From contig JAFSHJ010000200.1 in NCBI GenBank assembly GCA_017440425.1, positions 1 through 5,346 of the forward strand: 5,346 bases of DNA, given 5' to 3'. Under the pieces are notes generated by a model. The model made no database searches, had not been told where the DNA came from, and saw only the letters and a list, made by a program, of their open reading frames with translations. Shown here one piece after another: positions 1-5,305 of the stretch; within the stretch, counting starts at the first letter, position 1, and every line of letters starts with the position of its first letter. The position numbers and the translations under genes were made by a program. Origin of the DNA: Oscillospiraceae bacterium (lineage in GTDB: Bacteria > Bacillota > Clostridia > Oscillospirales > Ruminococcaceae).

Positions 1-186
1 ATACTTGTCACCTGCGACATCAAGAAGATTTTTGTCAACGGAAAAACCGCTCAAAAACTCTACGATAAACACATTCAACCTGTAATAAACCGCTCTGCAG
101 TCTACCTGCCCTCCACAAGTCCTGCCAATGCCGGCTGGAGCTTTGAGCGCTTGTTATCGGAATGGAACAGAAATATAATAGAATAA
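1..186 (+). CDS. C-terminal part of a UDG-superfamily DNA glycosylase (probable hypoxanthine-DNA / deoxyinosine glycosylase)
   Basis: Frame 1 is open from the window edge to a TAA at 184-186, giving 61 residues; the start lies outside the window. The key motif is LPSTSPANAGW (residues 36-46), which matches motif 2 of the UDG superfamily in the hypoxanthine-DNA glycosylase group (family 6, typically with an S-S/T-SPAN motif). The preceding stretch IKKIFVNGKTAQKLYDK fits the beta-strand and helix that come before that motif in this fold. Family enzymes remove deaminated bases, mainly hypoxanthine, from DNA to start base-excision repair in the cytoplasm. The N-terminal catalytic motif cannot be inspected. 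Another UDG-superfamily branch (MUG-like) is the main alternative. No hairpin terminator follows; the next gene begins 150 bp downstream behind its own promoter. Confidence 0.72.
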   Translation: MLVTCDIKKIFVNGKTAQKLYDKHIQPVINRSAVYLPSTSPANAGWSFERLLSEWNRNIIE

Positions 187-210
187 TAATAATTTTTCAT
201 TCTTTTGTCA

Positions 211-239
211 TTGATAAAATCACACAATGCTGTTATAAT
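211..239 (+). promoter_or_regulatory. Sigma-A promoter for the first sortase, with extended -10
   Basis: The -35 element TTGATA (211-216) is separated by exactly 17 bp from the -10 element TATAAT (234-239), which is preceded by TG at 231-232 (extended -10). The match to the vegetative consensus is 5/6 and 6/6. Transcription would begin near 246, leaving a leader of about 90 nt before the sortase ATG at 336. No riboswitch-like structure was recognised in that leader. Confidence 0.75.
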
Positions 240-283
240 TATCTTGCCGATATTTTTCAAGCGGTTTATTGTTGTGTCCTTTT

Positions 284-313
284 TTGACTCTGCACCGTGT
301 TATATCGCATAAT
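284..313 (+). promoter_or_regulatory. Possible second promoter for the first sortase
   Basis: TTGACT (284-289) and CATAAT (308-313) are spaced by 18 bp, each 5/6 to the sigma-A consensus. Initiation would fall around 320, immediately before the ribosome binding site AAAGGGG at 321-327, so the leader would be very short. It is either a second start site or a chance match; the promoter at 211-239 is better. Confidence 0.33.
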
Positions 314-335
314 AACTTTCAAAGGGGATAATTCA

Positions 336-1238
336 ATGTTTAAACAGCGCAACCGACTCCGCGGTTTGGCTGCCCTATTTCTCGCAATAGTCCTTGCAGT
401 ATGTCCCGCATGCACACCAACCACGGGAGAATCTTCCGAATCTTCCGAACCCATAGACTCTTCCCACTCCTCCGAATCTTCGGAAGACAGCTCTTCCAAA
501 GACGAGTTTCCCGAGTATCCTCCGCTCTCCTCCGAGTCGGAACCGGAGATCGAAAACGAAGTGGATATCCCCGACAGACGCGATGAAATTGCCGCACAGA
601 ACGACAAAAATCCCGACACTATCGGTTGGATACAGATACCAAACACCGAGGTGAACGATGCCGTTGTTCAGCGCGCAGGCGCCACCGATAACGACTACTA
701 TCTCCGCAAAAACAAAGACGGCGAATATAGCTGGTACGGTTGTTTCTTCGGAGATTATGAATCCGTTTTCGGCTCCCGTGAAGAGCTCTCCCGCAACAAC
801 ATAATCTATGCCCACAACCTTGGCTATAACGACAACCCCGACAGGCCCGATTTCAGCCAGCTCTTCCACTATCTTGACGAGGACTTTGCCGAGCAAAACC
901 CCTACATATTCTTCTCCACCGAAGATGAAGATATGGTTTGGGAGGTCTTCTCCGTGTTTTACACCGAGGCAACTTCCTGGTATATCCTTGTAAACGTTAC
1001 CGATTTCGTCTTCTCCAACATTATTCGCAGCGCAAAAGAACGCTCCATTTGGAACTATGACGTTGAGGTCGGTCCCGAGGATAAGATACTCACCCTTTCC
1101 ACCTGCAGCTATAAATACGGCGGCGCATTCAACCCCCAGCGCTTCGTTGTCATGGCCCGACTTGTTGAAAAGGATAAGCCGCTGCCCGCAACCATTGAGA
1201 TCGAGGCTAATCCCAACCCCAAAGAACCTGTATTTTAA
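336..1238 (+). CDS. Class B-like sortase with lipoprotein-like N-terminus and Ser/Glu-rich linker
   Basis: A 300-residue cell-surface transpeptidase of the sortase family, which cleaves a C-terminal sorting motif and joins the protein to a cell-wall nucleophile. ATG 336 is chosen because AAAGGGG (321-327) sits 8 nt before it; an in-frame GTG at 297 has no such site and lies in a possible promoter. Residues 11-22 are hydrophobic and are followed by VCPAC (Cys23, Cys26), so the protein may be a lipoprotein anchored at Cys26, although the -3 position is Cys rather than Leu. Residues 32-76 form a Ser/Glu/Asp-rich linker. The sortase domain (about 95-277) carries IGWIQIP, NDYYL, the catalytic His160 in IIYAHN, Cys257 in TLSTC and Arg269 in NPQRFVVMARL. 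Spacing and the long His-Cys interval indicate class B. The tail after 277 is Pro/Glu-rich. It is clearly paralogous to the next gene. Its substrate is unknown and none is encoded here. Confidence 0.88.
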   Translation: MFKQRNRLRGLAALFLAIVLAVCPACTPTTGESSESSEPIDSSHSSESSEDSSSKDEFPEYPPLSSESEPEIENEVDIPDRRDEIAAQNDKNPDTIGWIQIPNTEVNDAVVQRAGATDNDYYLRKNKDGEYSWYGCFFGDYESVFGSREELSRNNIIYAHNLGYNDNPDRPDFSQLFHYLDEDFAEQNPYIFFSTEDEDMVWEVFSVFYTEATSWYILVNVTDFVFSNIIRSAKERSIWNYDVEVGPEDKILTLSTCSYKYGGAFNPQRFVVMARLVEKDKPLPATIEIEANPNPKEPVF

Positions 1239-1266
1239 TCTTTTTCCGTTTTTTTGAATAAAAACC

Positions 1267-1296
1267 TTGATTATTAGTGCCCTCCTGTGGTATGAT
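1267..1296 (+). promoter_or_regulatory. Sigma-A-like promoter for the second sortase
   Basis: TTGATT (1267-1272; 4/6) and TATGAT (1291-1296; 5/6) are spaced by 18 bp in the 140-bp gap between the two sortase genes. A nearby TGTTATATT (1297-1305) could act as an alternative extended -10 but lacks a good -35. No GC-rich terminator hairpin separates the first sortase from this site, so readthrough plus internal initiation is likely. The leader contains a modest hairpin at 1307-1342. Confidence 0.5.
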
Positions 1297-1378
1297 TGTT
1301 ATATTGGTATTTCTGCCCATATAACTCCGCAGGTGGGCATACTGTTTTTCAACAATTTTTTGTAAGGAATGTTTTACT

Positions 1379-2422
1379 GTGTCTGAAACTAAATTTGACC
1401 TCAAGAAAATAACCGATTTTTTCCGTAATTTCAAAACATCCGGATACTCTTTCCCCATAAAATCCATTGCAGCTGCGCTTGTTGTTGTAACCGTTATTTC
1501 CATCTTCAACGTCGCCTCCGCAGGCACTGTCCCCATTACAGAGGCTGATGCGGCAGAGGAGACTCCGATCTTCTTCTCCAGCGAGCCTGAACCCGAAAAA
1601 CGCGACCTCAGCAATGTTCCCATTGACATTCTCATTGCTGCAGGCGAAATAGAGACTCCCGAAGATGCCGCAGAAACTGTTGTGACCTCCTTTGAACCCA
1701 ACCTCACCCCCATTGAGCAGGCTGACTGGACTTTGGTCAACGAAGCTCCCAAGAAAGCTCAGGCACAGGGTCAGGGTCAGAATCAGGGTCAGGGCTACGG
1801 ACAGAGCATTGATTCCAGCGGAATTGCTCCGCAGACCCCCGTATATCAGAACAAACGCGGCTCTATCGGCTGGATAAATATTCCAGGAACCTCCATTAAC
1901 AATGCAGTCATGCAGGCAAACAACAACGATTACTACCTCTACCGCACCGAGACCGGCGCTTACAATGCCTACGGCTGCTACTTTGCAGACTACGAGAACA
2001 CCTTCGGCACACGCAGTCAGCTATCCGGCAACACTATTATCTACGGTCACCACATCGATACCGGCGTTGGCGACAACCCCAACAACATCAAATTCGGTCA
2101 GCTGTTTAAATATAAGGATTACGGCTTTGCCAGCACCCATCCTTACATATACTTCTCCACCTCCCAGGAGAAGATGACCTGGCAGGTATTCGCTGTGTTC
2201 TATGTTGACCTCACCAAGGACAGACAGGTGAACATCGTCCGCAACGTCAATGTTGGCTCTCTCGCAAATTTCGGCATCAACCGTTCCCTCTTCAACTTCA
2301 ATGTTCCCGTTTCTTCCAACGATAAAATTCTCACCCTCTACACCTGCTCCTACCGTGACGGAACCTACCGCTCCGGCAGAAGCGCCAACATAAGATTTAT
2401 CGTTATGGCTAAACTTATATAG
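1379..2422 (+). CDS. Class B-like sortase with N-terminal membrane anchor and Gln/Gly-rich linker
   Basis: A 347-residue sortase of the same type as the preceding gene. The start is a GTG at 1379, with AAGGA (1364-1368) about 10 nt upstream; no better ATG is in frame. Residues 1-28 are short, charged and presumably cytoplasmic. Residues 29-48 are a hydrophobic segment (IAAALVVVTVISIF) serving as signal anchor, although VASAG at its end could also be a signal-peptidase site. An acidic stretch (55-120) and a repetitive Gln/Gly linker (128-142) lead to the sortase domain (about 162-347). Catalytic residues are His224 in IIYGHH, Cys323 in TLYTC and Arg339 in NIRFIVMAKL. The YGHH motif is the usual class B form, whereas the upstream paralogue has YAHN. 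The two domains align almost end to end. The gene is followed 28 bp later by a strong terminator. Substrate unknown. Confidence 0.9.
   Translation: MSETKFDLKKITDFFRNFKTSGYSFPIKSIAAALVVVTVISIFNVASAGTVPITEADAAEETPIFFSSEPEPEKRDLSNVPIDILIAAGEIETPEDAAETVVTSFEPNLTPIEQADWTLVNEAPKKAQAQGQGQNQGQGYGQSIDSSGIAPQTPVYQNKRGSIGWINIPGTSINNAVMQANNNDYYLYRTETGAYNAYGCYFADYENTFGTRSQLSGNTIIYGHHIDTGVGDNPNNIKFGQLFKYKDYGFASTHPYIYFSTSQEKMTWQVFAVFYVDLTKDRQVNIVRNVNVGSLANFGINRSLFNFNVPVSSNDKILTLYTCSYRDGTYRSGRSANIRFIVMAKLI
1760..1804 (+). repeat. In-frame Gln/Gly codon repeat inside the second sortase
   Basis: The triplet CAG alternates with GGT, GGC, GCA or AAT, forming an imperfect 6-bp tandem repeat (CAGGGT-type unit). 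It encodes residues 128-142, roughly QAQGQGQNQGQGYGQ. The stretch lies between the membrane anchor and the catalytic domain and looks like a flexible spacer. Such tracts can change length by replication slippage without breaking the frame. Confidence 0.8.
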
Positions 2423-2449
2423 TTGATCGTGCTGTTTCAGTTCAAATTT

Positions 2450-2482
2450 AACCCCCGAGTATTTGTGTGCTCGGGGGTTTTT
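2450..2482 (+). terminator. Intrinsic terminator after the sortase pair
   Basis: A perfect 10-bp stem, AACCCCCGAG (2450-2459) with CTCGGGGGTT (2470-2479), encloses a 10-nt loop and runs into TTTTT (2478-2482). It lies 28 bp after the second sortase stop. In the opposite direction the stem is followed by TTAAATTT, so it might also stop transcripts coming from spoVAE, less efficiently. Confidence 0.92.
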
Positions 2483-2525
2483 ATGTAACGGTATCTCAAC
2501 CGATTTGCAGGAACCCAACGCCTAT

Positions 2526-2606
2526 ACGCTCCCTCCGTCATTTTCTGCGAAAATGCCCCGCCCGTTAAGGGCGGGGGTTCGCCGCAGGCGAACACGGAGG
2601 GAGCGT
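2526..2606. repeat. Perfect 81-bp cloverleaf palindrome (four-way junction), MITE/REP-like or structured RNA
   Basis: The outer arms ACGCTCCCTCCGT (2526-2538) and ACGGAGGGAGCGT (2594-2606) are a perfect 13-bp inverted repeat. Between them lie three perfect hairpins that abut without any spare base: 2539-2555 (7-bp stem CATTTTC, loop TGC), 2556-2576 (8-bp stem CCCCGCCC, loop GTTAA) and 2577-2593 (7-bp stem GTTCGCC, loop GCA). All 81 bases are thus in a stem or a hairpin loop. The outer stem can be extended by a G-T and an A-T pair (2525/2607, 2524/2608). It starts 11 bp beyond the spoVAE stop codon. No T-run follows on either strand, so it is not a standard terminator. Loops of 3, 5 and 3 nt exclude a tRNA. 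No clear target-site duplication is visible. The structure is certain from the sequence; its nature is inferred. Confidence 0.85.
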
Positions 2607-2617
2607 GTCAGGCTCAT

Positions 2618-2971
2618 TCATTTGCTGGATGGTTTTGAGATAAGCGAAACCAAAAGTCCGAATATCATTGCCGCAGTTATACCCGCGGCCGAACCGCTCA
2701 ATCCTCCGCAGAGAGCGCCAAGCAGCCCCTTTTCATCCACCGCCTTTCTCACACCCTCTGCCAGCACGTGCCCGAAACCGGTGAGCGGTACCGCCGCACC
2801 TGCACCTGCAAATTCCACCAACGGTCCGTACAGCCCCAGCGCCGAAAGGATAACTCCAGCCACCACGAACGATACCAATATTCTTGCGGGAGTCAGTTTT
2901 GTGTAGTCTATCAGCAGCTGACCTACCACGCAAATTGCTCCTCCCACCAAAAAAGCCTTCAAATATTCCAT
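2618..2971 (-). CDS. spoVAE: Stage V sporulation protein AE (SpoVAE/SpoVAEB), spore inner-membrane DPA channel component
   Basis: A 117-residue integral membrane protein, full length for the family. Hydrophobic segments lie at about 5-22, 30-50 and 83-112, with a Gly/Ala-rich stretch at 50-70. Recognisable family features are GQLLIDYTKLTPARILVSFV (17-36), GLYGPLVEFAGAGAAVPLTG (46-65) and the terminal Gly/Ala-rich helix. SpoVA proteins move dipicolinic acid into the forespore during sporulation and release it in germination. The ATG at 2971 is preceded by GGAGAGAG (minus strand, 2975-2982). It begins only 13 nt after the spoVAD stop, with its ribosome binding site filling the gap, so the two are surely cotranscribed. 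SpoVAC and SpoVAEB belong to the same family, but length, motifs and position after spoVAD favour AE. Confidence 0.93.
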   Translation of the reverse strand: MEYLKAFLVGGAICVVGQLLIDYTKLTPARILVSFVVAGVILSALGLYGPLVEFAGAGAAVPLTGFGHVLAEGVRKAVDEKGLLGALCGGLSGSAAGITAAMIFGLLVSLISKPSSK

Positions 2972-2984
2972 TTTCTCTCTCCGT

Positions 2985-3998
2985 TCAGTTTTTGTCTGCG
3001 CTCAAATGCACAAGATGAGCAATTCCGGGAATGCTCTCACCCTGCTGGTTGGATGTTGGACTCATCAGCGCACCCGTAGCCATAAACAGCACGTTGCGCC
3101 ATTCTCCCCGCTTTATCCTGCTCATAATATAGGAGCACAGCACCGCCGCAGAGCATCCACAGCCGGAACCTCCCGCATCCACCTTTTGGCTTTTATCGTA
3201 GATGAGTTTTCCGCAATCGGTGTGCTTTTTGCCAAGGTCTATCCACTCTTTTTTAAGCAGCTCGCACATCAATTCACTTCCCACATACCCAAGGTCGCCG
3301 GTAAAGATCATATCGTAATTATCTGCGGAGGTGAGGGTATCTTCAAAATATTGGCTCAAGGTGTCTGCGGCAGCAGGTGCCATTGCCGCCCCCATATTGT
3401 TTATATCCGTCACACCAAGGTCCGTCACCTTTCCGAAACAGACCTTTTTCACAAACGGAGCTACATCTCCCGCTTTCACTATGGCTGCGCCGCCGCCCGT
3501 TACCGTCCATTGACTGGTGGGGGTCCGTACTCCTCCATATTCCAGCGGAAACCGAAACTGACGCTCTGCCGAACAAAAATGTGAGGATGTCACCGCTGCC
3601 GCACACTCGGCTATTCCGCTATCCACAAACAGCGATGCCAGACTCAACGACTCCGCCATTGTGGAGCAGGCACCGTAAAGCCCCACAAAAGGCACTCCCA
3701 TATCACGCATGGCATATGCCGAACCGATGCACTGATTCAAAAGGTCTCCCGCAAACACTATCTGCAGGTTTTGCGGCACGACCCCAGCCTTTTCCATTGC
3801 GGTGGTTATCGCTTCTTTTTGGATCCTGCTTTCCGCCTTCTCCCAGGTTTTTTCGCCAAAATATGCGTCTTCGTTCACTATATCAAACTCTTTGCCCAGC
3901 GGTCCCTCTCCTTCTTTTTGCGAAGCCACCGCTGCAAAACCCGCCACCGACGGACTGCTGTCAAGTATCAGCGTCTGTTTGCCTGCCCGTTTAACCAT
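2985..3998 (-). CDS. spoVAD: Stage V sporulation protein AD (SpoVAD), thiolase-fold DPA-binding protein
   Basis: A 337-residue protein, essentially the length of Bacillus subtilis SpoVAD. It has the two-lobed thiolase/ketoacyl-synthase fold: FAGDLLNQC (82-90), GLYGACSTMAESLSLA (106-121) with Cys111 at the thiolase nucleophile position, the Gly-rich WTVTGGGAA (164-172), FTGDLGYVGSE (232-242) and a Gly/Cys-rich AGGSGCGCSAA (275-285). The B. subtilis protein is known to bind dipicolinic acid and to sit on the outer face of the spore inner membrane; it is not thought to be a working thiolase. The ATG at 3998 is preceded by GAGGAG (minus strand, 4004-4009) with a 5-nt spacer. It is the first gene of its operon here: the gene normally upstream, spoVAC, is absent. 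A sigma-G-like promoter lies about 40 nt upstream. Confidence 0.96.
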   Translation of the reverse strand: MVKRAGKQTLILDSSPSVAGFAAVASQKEGEGPLGKEFDIVNEDAYFGEKTWEKAESRIQKEAITTAMEKAGVVPQNLQIVFAGDLLNQCIGSAYAMRDMGVPFVGLYGACSTMAESLSLASLFVDSGIAECAAAVTSSHFCSAERQFRFPLEYGGVRTPTSQWTVTGGGAAIVKAGDVAPFVKKVCFGKVTDLGVTDINNMGAAMAPAAADTLSQYFEDTLTSADNYDMIFTGDLGYVGSELMCELLKKEWIDLGKKHTDCGKLIYDKSQKVDAGGSGCGCSAAVLCSYIMSRIKRGEWRNVLFMATGALMSPTSNQQGESIPGIAHLVHLSADKN

Positions 3999-4039
3999 TT
4001 TGTCTCCTCTTTCACTTTAAAAAATCAGCTTTTCTCGGT

Positions 4040-4068
4040 TATTATCTGCAAAAACAGCTCAAAAATTC
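4040..4068 (-). promoter_or_regulatory. Candidate sigma-G (forespore) promoter of spoVAD-spoVAE
   Basis: On the minus strand GAATT (4068-4064) and GATAATA (4046-4040) are spaced by 17 bp. They match the sigma-G patterns GHATR and CATNHTA at 4/5 and 6/7. The start would fall around 4033, giving a leader of roughly 35 nt to the spoVAD ATG. The spoVA operon is transcribed by sigma-G in B. subtilis, which supports the assignment, but matches this short occur by chance in AT-rich DNA. Confidence 0.42.
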
Positions 4069-4124
4069 TTTTTTGAATAATTTTGCTTTGATGTATGATC
4101 CCAAAAAGCTTTTCTTGCAATAAT

Positions 4125-4159
4125 AAAAGCCGACACGGACTTATCCGTATCGGCTTTTT
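4125..4159 (-). terminator. Intrinsic terminator of the LysR gene (possibly bidirectional)
   Basis: AAAAGCCGA (4125-4133) pairs perfectly with TCGGCTTTT (4150-4158). After one C/A mismatch, ACGGA (4135-4139) pairs with TCCGT (4144-4148) around a CTTA loop. On the minus strand the stem ends in TTTTATTATT, 28 nt after the LysR stop. On the plus strand it ends in TTTTT. It insulates spoVAD from lysR readthrough. Confidence 0.88.
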
Positions 4160-4186
4160 GTGTATTCGGTAATTTTTCCGCTTCGG

Positions 4187-5080
4187 TCATTCTTCCTGCG
4201 GATGCAGCTTTTTGATCTCTTCCACAAAGCTCTCCATAAATGGCGAGACCCATCTGCTTCGGTGGCAAAGCACCTGGCTGTAATATATCTGCGGCTCAAC
4301 CTCTACGTTCAGCTTGACAAGCTCGCCTCGCTGAAGATGTTTTTCCACGGAATAATCGGGCAAAAATGCCAATCCCATTCCGCGGCGGAGCAGCTCAACC
4401 ACGGCAGTAACGCTGTCTATCTCGATAAAATCCTTCAAAATTGCGTTGTTCTGCGCTGCCAGAGATTTCAGCTTGCTGTAGCAAACGCCGGTGTGCTCTG
4501 TAACGATAAAGTTGTTCTCGAACAGCTCGTCAATGGATATTTTTTCTTTTTTCGCCATTGCATATTCGGGGCTGCTCACAAAAACCAGCTTTCTCTTGCA
4601 CTTATAATAGCAGCAGAGATCCTGATCTGTGTTAAGTCCGGTGGAGATATAGACCGTATCCAGCAAATTCTGCTTGAGAAGCTGCAGCAGTTCGGTGGTC
4701 TGTCCAACCTTGATTTTTATATCTATATTTTTATAGGCTTCCTTATATCTGGGCAGAATATCCACCATTTCGCTGAACATCAGCGACTCGACAACACCAA
4801 CACGAAGGGTACCTCTCATGTCAGGGTGGTTGTTGCTGAGGTTGGAGGCTTTGTGCATGATATGAACAAGCTCGTAGGCATAGGCAAGAAACTCTTCTCC
4901 ATATGCTGTAAGCGACACACTTTTTCCTATTCTGTCAAACAGCGGAAAACCCAGTTCACGCTCCAACTGCTGTATCTGCATTGTAACTGTGGACTGAACA
5001 TAGTTCATCTCATTTGCGGCTTTTGTGAAGCTTTTGATCTCTGCAACCTGTATAAATGTCTGTATGTTTCTTATATCCAT
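4187..5080 (-). CDS. LysR-family transcriptional regulator
   Basis: A 297-residue protein of standard LTTR length. The winged helix-turn-helix is at residues 1-60: MDIRNIQTFIQVAE, then SFTKAANEMNYVQSTVTMQIQQLERELGFPLFDR (17-50), with the typical LTAYGEEFLAYA after it. The linker helix covers 60-85 and the effector-binding domain (periplasmic-binding-protein fold) 90-295, starting TLRVGVVESL and including the late motif RRGMGLAFLP (232-241). It would act as a tetramer binding DNA in the cytoplasm. The effector is not predictable. Cys156, Cys157 and Cys161 form a tight CCxxxC group in the effector domain. ATG 5080 is supported by GGTGAT (minus strand, 5086-5091) 5 nt upstream. The gene stands alone between two terminators with no divergent partner in the window. 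A 315-residue open frame on the opposite strand is only its shadow. Confidence 0.94.
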   Translation of the reverse strand: MDIRNIQTFIQVAEIKSFTKAANEMNYVQSTVTMQIQQLERELGFPLFDRIGKSVSLTAYGEEFLAYAYELVHIMHKASNLSNNHPDMRGTLRVGVVESLMFSEMVDILPRYKEAYKNIDIKIKVGQTTELLQLLKQNLLDTVYISTGLNTDQDLCCYYKCKRKLVFVSSPEYAMAKKEKISIDELFENNFIVTEHTGVCYSKLKSLAAQNNAILKDFIEIDSVTAVVELLRRGMGLAFLPDYSVEKHLQRGELVKLNVEVEPQIYYSQVLCHRSRWVSPFMESFVEEIKKLHPQEE

Positions 5081-5109
5081 AATTCATCACCAAGTTTTTG
5101 CAACTAATA

Positions 5110-5125
5110 GTTTGAAAATTTAAAC
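5110..5125. promoter_or_regulatory. Possible LysR autoregulatory operator (imperfect palindrome)
   Basis: GTTTGAAAATTTAAAC is an imperfect 16-bp palindrome (6 of 8 pairs) between the lysR promoter and its start codon. It has the AT-rich, T-N11-A character of LTTR sites. The surrounding DNA is very AT-rich, so chance is a serious alternative. Confidence 0.25.
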
Positions 5126-5151
5126 AATCCCATTCATCATATATTTAATTA

Positions 5152-5181
5152 ATTATAACACATTTCTCACTTAATTGTAAA
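5152..5181 (-). promoter_or_regulatory. Sigma-A promoter of the LysR gene
   Basis: On the minus strand TTTACA (5181-5176; 5/6) and TATAAT (5157-5152; 6/6) are separated by 18 bp. Transcription would begin near 5145, giving a leader of about 65 nt. The remainder of the gap, 5182-5250, shows no gene or obvious structure. Confidence 0.62.
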
Positions 5182-5250
5182 TACATCTTGCCTCTATTCA
5201 TCTAAAAAACAGATAATTTCATGGCTGAAACAGAACAGTTTACAGCACAA

Positions 5251-5282
5251 AAAAACAAGGGTTGTAACCAACCCCTGTTTTT
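5251..5282 (-). terminator. Intrinsic terminator of the minus-strand gene entering from the right edge
   Basis: GGGTTG (5259-5264) pairs with CAACCC (5269-5274) around a TAAC loop. After one A/C mismatch, AAAAACA (5251-5257) pairs with TGTTTTT (5276-5282). On the minus strand the hairpin runs into seven T residues (complement of 5249-5255), the form expected for a terminator acting leftward. It starts 23 bp after the stop codon of the partial gene at 5306. Confidence 0.85.
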
Positions 5283-5305
5283 AGTTAAGCTTTGATTTCA
5301 GTTTA

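Noticed and set aside
297..335. Upstream GTG at 297 as the start of the first sortase
   Set aside because: It has no ribosome binding site, adds 13 residues ahead of a proper signal sequence and overlaps a possible promoter. ATG 336 has AAAGGGG at ideal spacing.
375..896. Minus-strand open frame of 173 codons
   Set aside because: It is a shadow of the first sortase. The Val/Gly/Phe-rich composition arises from reading the complement of Asp/Glu/Asn-rich codons.
1173..1200. LPATI-like motif near the C-terminus of the first sortase, suggesting a self-sorting signal
   Set aside because: No Gly at the fifth position, no hydrophobic segment and no basic tail follow. The tail is acidic and Pro-rich.
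1239..1266. Poly-T tract after the first sortase as an intrinsic terminator
   Set aside because: T-runs are present, but no GC-containing hairpin precedes them, so there is no support for rho-independent termination.
2526..2606. Cloverleaf considered as a tRNA gene
   Set aside because: The arms have 3-, 5- and 3-nt loops, the closing stem is 13 bp, there is no 7-nt anticodon loop, no T-loop consensus and no CCA end.
2463..2906. Plus-strand open frame of 147 codons across the terminator and cloverleaf
   Set aside because: It begins inside the terminator stem and runs antisense to spoVAE. Its Arg/Pro-rich product shows no family features.
4160..5107. Plus-strand open frame of 315 codons
   Set aside because: It lies entirely over the LysR gene on the other strand, has no family resemblance, begins inside the terminator region and lacks a ribosome binding site. 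The minus-strand LysR protein is unmistakable.
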